From NCBI GenBank assembly GCA_030066905.1, contig JASJAR010000003.1, positions 124,001 through 188,000 of the forward strand: a stretch of 64,000 bases of DNA. Reading direction: 5' to 3'. The stretch comes from Paracoccaceae bacterium. GTDB lineage: Bacteria > Pseudomonadota > Alphaproteobacteria > Rhodobacterales > Rhodobacteraceae. A model generated the notes under the pieces. It worked only from the letters and a program-made list of their open reading frames with translations. It ran no database searches and had not been told where the DNA came from. This document shows, in pieces, positions 1 to 8,346 of this stretch (its first letter is position 1; the number at the start of each line of letters is the position of its first letter). Made by a program: the position numbers and the translations under genes.

Positions 1-272
1 CTTGCTGCATGGTACCCCAGTTTGCGGTCGCTCCGCCGAACGAACCAAAACAGACGCCCCTCGCGCGCCTCCACCGCCCGATAGCTCGTCATCCGCCCTT
101 CATCGAACGACACCGCATGGCCGTAGTCGACAAACGCGCCAACCCAGTTCTCGCGCTCGAAGACGATCTCGTCGGAATAGGTCAGGATTTCTCGGTCGAG
201 GAGCGATGTCATCTGGCGATCCATCGCGAGTTTCTGGCGCAGTTGCAGCGCGCCGAACGAATGTGTCTTCAC
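1..272 (-). CDS. Partial CDS of unknown function (C-terminal end outside window)
   Basis: A GTG at 272-270 has GAGAGG eight bases upstream and opens a frame of about 90 codons that runs to base 1 without a stop. Third codon positions are strongly G/C, as in neighbouring genes, which supports real coding. The visible residues are soluble in character, rich in Arg, Glu, Trp and Phe, with no membrane segment or signal peptide and no motif I recognise. It lies 114 bases downstream of a LuxR-type gene on the same strand, so it could be its target or operon partner. It does not carry the conserved residues of a LuxI synthase. Function is not assigned. Confidence 0.55.
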   Translation of the reverse strand, partial: MKTHSFGALQLRQKLAMDRQMTSLLDREILTYSDEIVFERENWVGAFVDYGHAVSFDEGRMTSYRAVEAREGRLFWFVRRSDRKLGYHAA

Positions 273-367
273 AGCCCTGACCTCTCAATAGACCGGGCCG
301 CCCTCGAAGCGAGCGGTCAACATACGGCTGTCTGAGAGTGTCGGCTCGGCAATCGTGGCTGGGCCAC

Positions 368-383
368 CCCCCAGTTCTGGGGG
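368..383 (-). terminator. Short GC hairpin after the LuxR-type gene
   Basis: CCCCCAG-TT-CTGGGGG forms a seven-pair stem starting a few bases past the stop codon of the LuxR-type gene. There is no T-run after it, so it is either a weak terminator or an mRNA-end stabiliser. Confidence 0.35.
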
Positions 384-386
384 ATT

Positions 387-1178
387 TCAGGGTGCAATCA
401 TACCGAGCCAATAGGCACGCACGACGGCTTGGCTCCGATTCGTTGCCCTGAGCTTTCTGCGTGCCGAGGCAAAGTACTCGTCGACCGTGTGATCGGTCAG
501 GTGCATGATATCGGCGATCTCCTTCGTGGAGCGACCGAGCGCGGCCCACTGCAAACAATCGCGTTCCCGGCGGCTCAACTTGACCGTGGAGTGCTCCTGC
601 GACATTTCGCGAATAGAAAGACCCTCGACGAAATAGCGCGACGCCAGGTGGAACTCCGCCATATGGTTCATGGCCAATTCATCGAGGTTGCCCGAACCAA
701 ACACGGACTGGTTGAGCATCAACATCGAGATCCGCCCCGCTGCCCCGTCTGCGAATGACATCCCGATGGTCTGATGGAGCCCGAAATCCATCGCGAGACG
801 CACGAACGCCGCTTCGTCGTCCGACATATCGACGGTGGGAAAGGTGGATGGAACCCGAACGTCGACGTAATGCGGCGCGCTTTTCGTGAACAGGTAGCGG
901 GCCATCACGTCGTGCCGGATCAATTGCGGATGCGCCCGATAAAAGGCATGCCACTCGGGGTTGATGAAATGGCCGTACATTTCTTCCGCGTTGGGAAACA
1001 CGCCGAATGTCCTCGGCATTTCAAAAACAACGCCGGAAGATTCCGCGCCAAGATTCGATAATGTCGCGTCGAGCCATTCGCCGGCGGATCGAAAATCCGC
1101 AACCGTCGCCGCGGCGTTCATCCATTCAAGGGGTTCAAGATGCGGGGAGAGACCTTCTCTGATCATCGAATGGGCCAA
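387..1178 (-). CDS. LuxR-family transcriptional regulator (diverged autoinducer domain)
   Basis: A protein of about 263 residues. The C-terminal part (about residues 198-260) is a clear LuxR/GerE helix-turn-helix: LSRRERDCLQWAALG, then a TKEIADIM recognition region and KLRATNRSQAVVRA. The N-terminal half resembles an autoinducer-binding fold. Trp76 and Tyr80 match the conserved W and Y of LuxR proteins, but the usual Asp-Pro pair is Asp90-Val91, so ligand specificity may differ or be lost. The longest frame starts at TTG 1178; ATG 1166 is an alternative, and neither has a strong ribosome-binding site. No luxI lies next to it, so it is a LuxR solo. A luxR-luxI pair is present at 50.2-51.6 kb. 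Confidence 0.85.
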   Translation of the reverse strand: MAHSMIREGLSPHLEPLEWMNAAATVADFRSAGEWLDATLSNLGAESSGVVFEMPRTFGVFPNAEEMYGHFINPEWHAFYRAHPQLIRHDVMARYLFTKSAPHYVDVRVPSTFPTVDMSDDEAAFVRLAMDFGLHQTIGMSFADGAAGRISMLMLNQSVFGSGNLDELAMNHMAEFHLASRYFVEGLSIREMSQEHSTVKLSRRERDCLQWAALGRSTKEIADIMHLTDHTVDEYFASARRKLRATNRSQAVVRAYWLGMIAP

Positions 1179-1363
1179 AGCAATGAAATCAAATGGCCGG
1201 CTCTTTGGGGGCCGGAAGTAAGAGTTTAGTCTAGCACATTGCCCGAAATTCGAGAAGCTTCGGCCACCTCCCCATCGAGGCGACGGGCGCTGAACGCGGG
1301 CAGACCGACGCTGCCGCTGCGCTTTCGCTTGTCATCCAGCCGCCCTGCCGCCACCCTCCCGGC

Positions 1364-2983
1364 ATGTTCCGGCTAAAACACCACGAGCGCTACGCCACCT
1401 TCGCCCTTGTTGGCGCTCTCACCACTCTCTGCGTCGCACTGGCATTCTGGACGCCCTGGGCCTGGCTGGGTGCGCTGCTCTTCGGCGCGCTCACCACACT
1501 TGGGCTCCACGACATCACCCAGACCCGCCATTCGATCCTCCGCAACTACCCCGTCATCGGGCATATGCGGTTTCTCTTCGAAGGCATCCGCCCCGAAATC
1601 CGCCAGTACCTGATCGAAAGCGACCAGGACGAGGAGCCGTTCTCCCGCGAGCAACGGGCAATCGTTTACCAGCGGGCCAAGGGCGAAGAGGGCAAACGGG
1701 CCTTCGGCACGAAGGAGCGGGTCTATGATGCAGGCTATGCCTGGCTGACCCACTCGGTCGCCCCGATCCACATCGACAACGCCGATTTCCGCGTGCCCAT
1801 CGGCGGCCCGGACTGCAAACAGCCCTACGACGCCTCGCTCTACAATATCTCCGCGATGAGCTTCGGCTCGCTCTCGGCCAATGCGATCCTCGCCCTCAAC
1901 ACCGGCGCCAAGTCCGGCGGCTTCGCCCATGACACCGGCGAGGGCGGCATCTCCCGTTACCACCGGCAAGGCGGCGGCGACCTCATCTGGGAGATCGGCT
2001 CGGGCTATTTCGGTTGCCGCACGATCGACGGCGCCTTCGACCCCGGGCGGTTCGCCGAGACAGCGGCCGACCCTCAGGTCAGGATGATAGAGGTGAAGCT
2101 CTCCCAGGGGGCCAAGCCCGGGCACGGCGGGGTGCTGCCGGCCTCCAAGATCACGCCGGAGATCGCCGAGGCGCGCGGCGTGCCGATGGGCGAGGACTGC
2201 GTGTCGCCGGCGGCGCATTCGGCGTTCTCCACGCCGCTCGAATTCGCGGCGTTCCTCGGCCAGCTCCGCGAGCTTTCCGGCGGCAAGCCCGTCGGCTTCA
2301 AGCTCTGCATCGGCCATCGCCGCGAGTTCATGTGCATGGTCAAGGCCATGGTCGAGACCGGGATCGTCCCGGATTTCATCGTCGTCGACGGCACCGAAGG
2401 CGGCACCGGCGCCGCTCCCCTCGAATTCGCCAACCATGTCGGCATGCCCCTCGTCGAAGGCCTGACCTTCGTCCACAACACCCTGCGCGGCGCCGGCCTG
2501 CGCGACCGGGTGCGCATCGGGGCCGCCGGCAAGCTGATCTCCGCCTTCGATATCGCCCGGGCGCTGGCCCTCGGGGCCGACTGGGCCAATTCCGCCCGCG
2601 GCTTCATGTTCGCGGTCGGCTGCATCCAGGCCCAGGCCTGTCATACCAACGAATGCCCCGTCGGCGTGGCCACCCAGGACAAGCTCCGCCAGCGCGCCCT
2701 CGTGCCCGCCGACAAGGCCGCCCGCGTGGCCCGGTTCCACGAAAACACCCTCAAGGCGCTCGCCGAAATCGCCGGAGCCGCCGCCCTCCCCGACCCCCGG
2801 TCCTTCCGCCCCCACCACTTCATGTTTCGCGAGAAGGACGGCGAGATGCGCCCGGGCAACGAAGTCTATGCCGAGATCGCCGAGGGGAGCCTCATCGACG
2901 GACAGGACGACGGCCAGGGCTACCTCGCGCGCTGGTCGCGCGCCCGTGCGGAGAGCTTTCGCCCGCCTGAGGACGATCTGTGA
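1364..2983 (+). CDS. FMN-binding glutamate synthase family protein
   Basis: A 539-residue protein. Two hydrophobic segments near the N-terminus (about residues 12-47) are followed by a GltB-type synthase barrel: NISAMSFGSLSANAI, GEGGISRYH, GAKPGHGGVLPASKIT and VDGTEGGTGAAPLEF are family hallmarks. Cysteines near 420, 426 and 431 (pattern C-x5-C-x4-C, ending CPVGVATQ) match the 3Fe-4S ligands of glutamate synthase. It lacks the glutaminase domain and the FAD/NADPH subunit of true GltBD, so the amino donor and electron donor are unknown. It is annotated in many proteobacteria as a stand-alone, probably membrane-anchored, relative. It starts at ATG 1364 and is transcribed alone or ahead of the PstB-like gene. 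Confidence 0.9.
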   Translation: MFRLKHHERYATFALVGALTTLCVALAFWTPWAWLGALLFGALTTLGLHDITQTRHSILRNYPVIGHMRFLFEGIRPEIRQYLIESDQDEEPFSREQRAIVYQRAKGEEGKRAFGTKERVYDAGYAWLTHSVAPIHIDNADFRVPIGGPDCKQPYDASLYNISAMSFGSLSANAILALNTGAKSGGFAHDTGEGGISRYHRQGGGDLIWEIGSGYFGCRTIDGAFDPGRFAETAADPQVRMIEVKLSQGAKPGHGGVLPASKITPEIAEARGVPMGEDCVSPAAHSAFSTPLEFAAFLGQLRELSGGKPVGFKLCIGHRREFMCMVKAMVETGIVPDFIVVDGTEGGTGAAPLEFANHVGMPLVEGLTFVHNTLRGAGLRDRVRIGAAGKLISAFDIARALALGADWANSARGFMFAVGCIQAQACHTNECPVGVATQDKLRQRALVPADKAARVARFHENTLKALAEIAGAAALPDPRSFRPHHFMFREKDGEMRPGNEVYAEIAEGSLIDGQDDGQGYLARWSRARAESFRPPEDDL

Positions 2984-3077
2984 ACTTTTCATGAAGTTTG
3001 ACGCCGGCTTGATCTGAGTCGAATTCCGCGGCCGCCGGCCCCGGCATCGTCCCGATGCAAAATCGGGAGAGCCGGAA

Positions 3078-3878
3078 ATGTCCGACACCGACCGGAACGC
3101 CGCCGCCGCCCTCGACACCCGTCCGCTGATGGAAATCCGCGGGCTGAACCTCTGGTACGACGACAAGCACGCCCTCATCGATGTGAATTTCGACCTCAAC
3201 ACGCCGGAGATCCTCGCCTTCATCGGCCCCTCGGGCTGCGGCAAGACCACCGCGCTGAAGGTCCTCAACCGAATGCACGACGACACCCGTGGGGTCAGGA
3301 TCGAGGGCTCGGTCAGGATGGAGGGACGCGACATCCACGACCGCGACGTCGATCCTCCGATGCACCGCAAGCGGTTCGGATGGGTCGCTCAGAAGCCCAA
3401 CCCGTTCGCCTCCTCGATTTACGAGAACGTGGCCTACGGCGCCCGCATCCACGGGCTCGAGCGCAACCGCGCCGAGATGGACGCCCATGTCGAGGCCTGC
3501 CTGCGCCGCGCGATGCTCTGGGACGAGGTGAAGGACGATCTTCATCGCAAGACCGGCCATGACCTCTCCGGCGGACAGCAGCAGCGGCTCTGCGTCGCCC
3601 GGGCACTCGGCACCGAACCCGACGTCTTGTTGATGGACGAACCCACCGGATCTATCGACCCTATCGCGACGGCGAAGCTCGAAGAGCTGATGATCGATGT
3701 CGGCCGCACCCATGCCGTGGTGGTCGTCACCCATTCGATGATGGAAGCGCGGCGGATCGCGACCCGGGTGGCCTATTTCCACCTCGGCCGCCTGCTGGAA
3801 GTCGGCTGGACGGCCGATGTGTTCGAGCGGGCCCAGACGCCCGAGGCGGCAAGCTTCATCGCCGGAAAAACCGGGTGA
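3078..3878 (+). CDS. PstB-like phosphate-type ABC transporter ATP-binding protein (orphan)
   Basis: A 266-residue ABC ATPase. Walker A is GPSGCGKTT near residue 50, the signature is [15 protein letters not shown], Walker B is VLLMDEPTGSID, and the switch histidine lies in VVVTHSM. The order and the AQKPNPF Q-loop region follow PstB, which energises high-affinity phosphate import. PstB usually has an MDEPCSALDP-type Walker B, so the TGSID variant marks a diverged branch. No pstS, pstC, pstA or phoU lies nearby, so its permease partners are unknown. ATG 3078 is preceded by GGGAGAG. It could instead serve another substrate. Confidence 0.85.
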   Translation: MSDTDRNAAAALDTRPLMEIRGLNLWYDDKHALIDVNFDLNTPEILAFIGPSGCGKTTALKVLNRMHDDTRGVRIEGSVRMEGRDIHDRDVDPPMHRKRFGWVAQKPNPFASSIYENVAYGARIHGLERNRAEMDAHVEACLRRAMLWDEVKDDLHRKTGHDLSGGQQQRLCVARALGTEPDVLLMDEPTGSIDPIATAKLEELMIDVGRTHAVVVVTHSMMEARRIATRVAYFHLGRLLEVGWTADVFERAQTPEAASFIAGKTG

Positions 3879-3983
3879 TCCGCCACATTTCCGCCGGGTT
3901 TCCACCACGAAAAACGCCAGAAATCGCGCGAGATTAACCATGAATCGGGCAGGGGTGTTTCCGAGGTAGAAGGCTGCCGTACC

Positions 3984-4865
3984 TTGTTTGAACTCCTTGT
4001 CTCCGACACCCTCCGGTTTGCCCATCTTCTCGCCGTTGCCGTCGGCTTCGGCGTCGCGGTTGAAACCGAGGCCTTCATGATCCGGCGGCGCCGCACGGTG
4101 ATCAGCCCTGGGATGCTGTCGGGGCTCGACCACCGCCATCGGGTCATCCTCTGGGCGCTCGGCGCGATGTGGGTCACGGGGCTTGCCCTCGTCGCGCTTC
4201 GCACCGGTTTCCAGCTTTCCGCCTTCACCCCGAAGCTCTGGGCCAAGATCACGGTGGTAACGATCCTGAGCGTGAACGCCTTCTTCGTGGCCGAAGTCGC
4301 CCTGCCGATCATCGCCGAGCACAAGGGCCGGCCGATCGCCGCCCTGTCGGGCCCCGCCCAGAGTGCGCTGTTTTCGGTCGCGGGGATCTCGGCGGCAAGC
4401 TGGTTCGTGGCCCTGGCGCTTGGCTCTTCGGCGATCCTCAAGGTCTCGCCGGCGGACTTCTTCCAGACCGCCCTGCCGGTGGCCTATGTCGCGGGGATCG
4501 TCGGCGCCAATGTCATCGGCCGGAAGCTCTACGAGAAACCCAGGTCGGCGGCGCGCCGCGCCTCCGCGTCAGCGGCGTCCGCAAAGCGCGTCCCCACCGC
4601 AACGAGAGCCCCCAAGGCCGCGCCGCGCCCGGCTCCGGAGGACCGGGCCCCTGCACCGTCGCCGCCCCCCCAGGCCGCGGTCCGCAAGGTCCGCCAACCG
4701 GCGGCAACGGCGGTCGAAGTTCGCGCCTCCGACCTCGCCATCGCCTTCCCGCCAAAGCCGAAGCGCCGGCCGCGCCTGCAACCGGCCCCCGAGGCGAACC
4801 CGCTCTCGGGCATCGCCCGCCAGCGGCTGGCCGACGCCACGACGGACTTCCGGTCGGGGAGCTAA
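3984..4865 (+). CDS. Membrane protein of unknown function with Pro/Ala-rich basic tail
   Basis: A 293-residue protein starting at TTG 3984, with AAGG about 10 bases upstream. Residues 1-180 hold about five hydrophobic segments, starting RFAHLLAVAVGFGVAVE. Residues about 185-270 are a low-complexity, Ala/Pro/Arg-rich, probably disordered and cytoplasmic tail. The last 25 residues look more ordered (NPLSGIARQRLADATTDF). The membrane part loosely resembles small inner-membrane proteins of unknown role. It follows the PstB-like gene with a gap of 105 bases and converges on the kinase gene. I do not recognise the family. Confidence 0.7.
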   Translation: MFELLVSDTLRFAHLLAVAVGFGVAVETEAFMIRRRRTVISPGMLSGLDHRHRVILWALGAMWVTGLALVALRTGFQLSAFTPKLWAKITVVTILSVNAFFVAEVALPIIAEHKGRPIAALSGPAQSALFSVAGISAASWFVALALGSSAILKVSPADFFQTALPVAYVAGIVGANVIGRKLYEKPRSAARRASASAASAKRVPTATRAPKAAPRPAPEDRAPAPSPPPQAAVRKVRQPAATAVEVRASDLAIAFPPKPKRRPRLQPAPEANPLSGIARQRLADATTDFRSGS

Positions 4866-4873
4866 GGAGGAAA

Positions 4874-4890
4874 CCTGCCAACCCGGCAGG
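4874..4890 (+). terminator. Hairpin between convergent genes
   Basis: CCTGCC-aaccc-GGCAGG forms six pairs just after the stop of the membrane-protein gene. It lies in the convergent gap to the kinase gene. It has no clear T-run, so termination is only possible. Confidence 0.35.
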
Positions 4891-4965
4891 CAAATGTTGA
4901 AGCTCCGGACGACGGCGGACCGGCGCCTGCTCCTGCAACCGGTCGCCGACGCCTTCCGTCCCGGC

Positions 4966-5952
4966 CTAGACCAGACCTTCCGTCTCAAACAGATCGAGGA
5001 GCGGGACGGCCGGGCGCGGGCCGATATGCGAAATCACCTCCGCCGCCGCCACGCAGCCCATCCGGCCGGAGGTTTCGAGGTCGCGCCCCGTCACCAGCCC
5101 GTAGAGAAATCCGCAGGCGAACTGGTCCCCCGCCCCGGTTGCGTCGACCGGCGTCACCCGGTTCACCGGCACAACCGCCTCGCTGTCGCCCTCGATGAGG
5201 ACGACGTCCGAGCCCGACCGCGTGCAAACCACAATCTTGCATTCCTCCGCCGCCCGTTCGAGGGCGCCGCCGAGATCGTCGGTATCGTAAAGCGCCATCC
5301 ATTCGTGCTGGTTCCCGATGACGAAATCGAGCTCGCGGACGAGGCGCTGGAAGTCGGCGCGGTGGCGGGTGGCGCAGAACGGGTCAGAAAGCGCGATGCC
5401 CGCCTTGCCGCCCGCGCCGCGACAGAGCTTCGAGGCCCGTTCGAAGGCCTGTTTGCCCTTCGGCTTGTCGTAAAGATAGCCTTCGAGAAACAGAAACTCG
5501 CAGGCTTCGGCGACGTCGTCGGCCACGTCCCCGGGCCCCAGTTCGGCCGAGATGCCGAGATAGGTGTTCATCGACCGTTCGCCGTCGGGGCTGACGAAGA
5601 TCATCGACCGGCAGGTCGGCAACTCGCCGTTCTTCACAGGCGGGTTCACGAAGGCGCAGCCGATCGCCTCGGTTTCGGCCGCGTAGAAACGCCCCAGCGC
5701 ATCGTCGTTGACCCGGCCGATGAAGGCCGTCGAAAGCCCGAGATTGCCCAGACCGGCCAAGGTGTTGGCCACCGATCCCCCGGCCTTCTGCACGCGGTTC
5801 TCCATGGCCCCGTAGAGCATCTCGCCCCGGTTGCGTTCGACGAGTTGCATGATGCCCTTTTCGATGCCCATCAGGTCGAGGAAACTGTCATCGGCCTCCG
5901 CCAGCACATCTACGACGGCGTTGCCGATGCCGCCCACCTTATACGTCGTCAC
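4966..5952 (-). CDS. PfkB-family carbohydrate kinase (adenosine kinase-like)
   Basis: A 328-residue ribokinase/PfkB-fold kinase. The N-terminal GIGNAVVDVLA and the substrate-loop KAGGSVANTLAGLGNLG fit the adenosine/ribokinase branch. The C-terminal signature VDATGAGDQFACGFL supplies the catalytic Asp and anion hole. It would phosphorylate a nucleoside or sugar with ATP; Rhodobacterales homologues are usually called adenosine kinase, but the substrate is inferred. The start chosen is GTG 5952, because GTGA overlaps the TGA of nth by four bases. A longer frame reaches 6003 but would run far into nth. The two genes form a translationally coupled pair. Confidence 0.88.
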   Translation of the reverse strand: MTTYKVGGIGNAVVDVLAEADDSFLDLMGIEKGIMQLVERNRGEMLYGAMENRVQKAGGSVANTLAGLGNLGLSTAFIGRVNDDALGRFYAAETEAIGCAFVNPPVKNGELPTCRSMIFVSPDGERSMNTYLGISAELGPGDVADDVAEACEFLFLEGYLYDKPKGKQAFERASKLCRGAGGKAGIALSDPFCATRHRADFQRLVRELDFVIGNQHEWMALYDTDDLGGALERAAEECKIVVCTRSGSDVVLIEGDSEAVVPVNRVTPVDATGAGDQFACGFLYGLVTGRDLETSGRMGCVAAAEVISHIGPRPAVPLLDLFETEGLV

Positions 5953-6593
5953 TCGGTCTTCTCCTCGTACTGGCAAAGGTCGCGGATCACGCAGGCTCCG
6001 CATTTCGGTTTCCGCGCCACGCAGATGTAGCGACCGTGCAGGATCAGCCAGTGGTGTGCATGGCGCTGGTATTCCACGGGCACATTGTCCTCGATAGCCC
6101 TTTCGACGGCGTCAACATGCTTCCCCGGAGCGATCCCGGTACGGTTACCGACGCGGAAGATATGGGTATCGACCGCCTGCGCAGGGTGGCCGAACCACAT
6201 ATTGAGGACGACGTTCGCCGTCTTGCGCCCGACCCCGGGCAGCGACTGGAGGGCGGCGCGCGACGAGGGAACCTCGCCGCCGTACTCCTCGACGAGAATG
6301 CGCGAGAGCCTGATGACGTTCTTGGCCTTGTTGCGGTAAAGACCGATGCTCTTGATGTGTTCGGTAAGCCCCTCTTCACCGAGAGCCAGCATCTTCTGAG
6401 GCGTGTCTGCCACCGCGAAGAGCCCCCGGGTGGCTTTGTTCACACCCGCATCCGTCGCTTGCGCCGAAAGGGCCACGGCCACCACCAGCGTGTAGGCATT
6501 GAGGTGCTCAAGCTCCCCCTTGGGCTCCGCCTCGGCAGCGGCGAACCGGGCAAACACCGCCTGCATCGCCGCATATGGAAGCTGCTTCGCCAT
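5949..6593 (-). CDS. nth: Endonuclease III (DNA glycosylase/AP lyase)
   Basis: A 214-residue protein with all hallmarks of Nth, which excises oxidised pyrimidines and cleaves the abasic site. The helix-hairpin-helix LPGVGRKTANVV contains the catalytic Lys. VDTHIFRVGNR carries the catalytic Asp. The C-terminal cysteines (C-x6-C-x2-C-x5-C, ending DLCQYEE) bind a 4Fe-4S cluster. It is divergent from the AraC-Ogt gene at 6694, which also repairs DNA, so a shared 100-base promoter region is plausible. Its stop overlaps the start of the downstream kinase. Confidence 0.95.
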   Translation of the reverse strand: MAKQLPYAAMQAVFARFAAAEAEPKGELEHLNAYTLVVAVALSAQATDAGVNKATRGLFAVADTPQKMLALGEEGLTEHIKSIGLYRNKAKNVIRLSRILVEEYGGEVPSSRAALQSLPGVGRKTANVVLNMWFGHPAQAVDTHIFRVGNRTGIAPGKHVDAVERAIEDNVPVEYQRHAHHWLILHGRYICVARKPKCGACVIRDLCQYEEKTE

Positions 6594-6693
6594 CGCCGCC
6601 CCTCATGCCCCGCAAGTCCCCGGCCTTTCAAGCAAGAAACGGGTCGCCCGGCGGCGGGCGCGGGCTTAGGTTCGCGGTCGAAGGAGACTATCC

Positions 6694-7551
6694 ATGCCCA
6701 GCCAAACGCCGCTCGAACAGCAATATTACTGGAAGCTCATGCGCCGGGCCATCGAGCGCATCGATGCCGAGGACGGCCGGGACCTGTCGCTTGAGGCCAT
6801 TGCCGCCGACGCGGGCCTTTCGCCGGCCCATTTCCAGCGCGTGTTTTCCAGGTGGGCCGGCATCTCCCCCAAGCGCGTCCAGCAGTATCTTACGCTGGAT
6901 CATGCGCGGCGGCTCTTGAGCGAACGGCACACGACGCTCGAGACCGCCGATGCGGTGGGGCTCTCGGGGGCCGGGCGCCTCCACGATCTCTTCCTCCGCT
7001 GGGAAGCGATGAGCCCCGGCGAATACGCCCGGAAAGGGGATGGGCTGACGCTCCGCTACGGCTGGTTCGACGGCCCCTTCGGCCGAACGTTGGCGATGGC
7101 CACGGACCGCGGGCTGGCCGGCCTCGCCTTTGCCGAAGAGGTCGGCGACGCAGCCGCGCTCGCCGATATGAAATCCCGCTGGCCCGAGGCCACGTATATC
7201 GAGGACGAAGCCGCCGTCGCGCCCTTCATGGAGAAAGCCTTCACCGGCGGCGGAGCGAAATTGCACCTCATCGGCGCACCGTTCCAGATCAAGGTCTGGG
7301 AGGCGCTGATGCAGGTGCCCACGGGCCATGTGACCACCTATTCCGACCTCGCCCGCGCGATCGGAGCGCCAAAGGCGGTGCGCGCCGTGGGGACGGCCGT
7401 CGGCCGGAACCCGATCTCCTGGCTCATCCCCTGTCACCGCGCCCTGCGAAAGACCGGCGCCCTCGGCGGGTATCACTGGGGCCTGCCGGTGAAGCGGGCG
7501 ATGCTCGCATGGGAAACGCTCGAAACCGACGCGGCCCGGCCGGCAGCGTAA
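6694..7551 (+). CDS. AraC-type HTH fused to methylated-DNA--cysteine S-methyltransferase (Ada-like)
   Basis: A 285-residue protein. Residues about 12-110 form an AraC-type double helix-turn-helix (LSLEAIAADAGLSPAHFQRVF, then a second HTH). Residues about 125-280 form an Ogt/MGMT domain with the acceptor-cysteine motif PCHRAL and the upstream RAVGTAVGRNPI helix. It would remove O6-alkyl groups from guanine and may activate repair genes. The N-terminal zinc-cysteine domain of classical Ada, which senses methyl-phosphotriesters, is absent, so how it would switch on transcription is unclear. ATG 6694 follows a good AAGGAGA site. Confidence 0.92.
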   Translation: MPSQTPLEQQYYWKLMRRAIERIDAEDGRDLSLEAIAADAGLSPAHFQRVFSRWAGISPKRVQQYLTLDHARRLLSERHTTLETADAVGLSGAGRLHDLFLRWEAMSPGEYARKGDGLTLRYGWFDGPFGRTLAMATDRGLAGLAFAEEVGDAAALADMKSRWPEATYIEDEAAVAPFMEKAFTGGGAKLHLIGAPFQIKVWEALMQVPTGHVTTYSDLARAIGAPKAVRAVGTAVGRNPISWLIPCHRALRKTGALGGYHWGLPVKRAMLAWETLETDAARPAA

Positions 7552-7673
7552 CCGTCGTCTGGCGGCCTCGGCGCGATTTCGCCGCGCAACTGACGCCTGT
7601 CATGGCATAACAAGTGCGCTTTCCGTATATCCCGCCGGGACAACACACACCCGAATTGAGGACTTTGGAAGGC

Positions 7674-8330
7674 ATGAAACTCAGAACCTCGACCACGCTC
7701 GCGCTGACCGCCGTCGTCGGTCTCGCCGCCTGCGAACCGCAACCGTTCGACCCCAACGACCCCAACCGCAACACCCGCCAGGGCGCCCTCACCGGTGCCA
7801 TCGGCGGCGCCCTGGCCGGGGCGATCATCGACGATGACGGCTCGGCGGTCGACGGCGCGCTCATCGGCGGCGTGCTCGGCGCCGGCGTCGGTGCCGCCGT
7901 GGGCGCCGATCTCGACCGGCAGGCGCGTGAACTGGCCGCAAGCCTCGACAACGAGATCGACGTTATCAACACCGGCGACGAGCTCATCGTGCGGATGCCG
8001 AACGATCTGGTCTTCGCCTTCGACAGCGCCCAGGTGCGGTCCGATCTGCGCCAGGATCTCCTGATCCTTTCGGACAGCCTCAACAAGTACCCCGAGACCA
8101 GCGTTCAGGTCGTCGGGCATACCGACAACGTCGGCTCCTTCGAGTACAATCGCGACCTCTCGCTGCGCCGCGCCAATGCGGTGGCCTCGATCCTGCAATC
8201 GGGCGGCGTGCGGTCCTCCCGGCTTCGGACCTTCGGCGCCGGCTACGACCAGCCCATCGCGTCGAACTCGACCGCCGAAGGCCGGGCGGCGAACCGCCGG
8301 GTCGAGATCACGATCCGCCCGAACCGCTGA
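7674..8330 (+). CDS. OmpA-family peptidoglycan-associated lipoprotein
   Basis: A 218-residue protein. The start is ATG 7674, with GGAAGG upstream. The signal peptide ends in lipobox LAAC, so a diacyl-lipid anchor is expected. Residues about 38-82 are a Gly/Ala-rich glycine-zipper segment (GAIGGALAGAII...GGVLGAGVGAAVGA) that could insert in or span a membrane. Residues about 100-215 are an OmpA C-terminal domain with VVGHTDNVG and NRDLSLRRANAV, which bind the diaminopimelate of peptidoglycan. It likely tethers the outer membrane to the wall. It is a single gene followed by a strong terminator. Confidence 0.93.
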   Translation: MKLRTSTTLALTAVVGLAACEPQPFDPNDPNRNTRQGALTGAIGGALAGAIIDDDGSAVDGALIGGVLGAGVGAAVGADLDRQARELAASLDNEIDVINTGDELIVRMPNDLVFAFDSAQVRSDLRQDLLILSDSLNKYPETSVQVVGHTDNVGSFEYNRDLSLRRANAVASILQSGGVRSSRLRTFGAGYDQPIASNSTAEGRAANRRVEITIRPNR

Positions 8331-8346
8331 TCTCACGCCGATCACG

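Noticed and set aside
1..272. LuxI synthase adjacent to the LuxR solo
   Set aside because: None of the invariant Arg/Phe/Trp/Glu/Asp positions can be aligned.
1373..3370. Very long open frame (665 codons) on the minus strand opposite the glutamate-synthase-like gene
   Set aside because: The plus-strand gene has clear family motifs throughout. High GC suppresses stops in the opposite frame, and the antisense translation is low-complexity.
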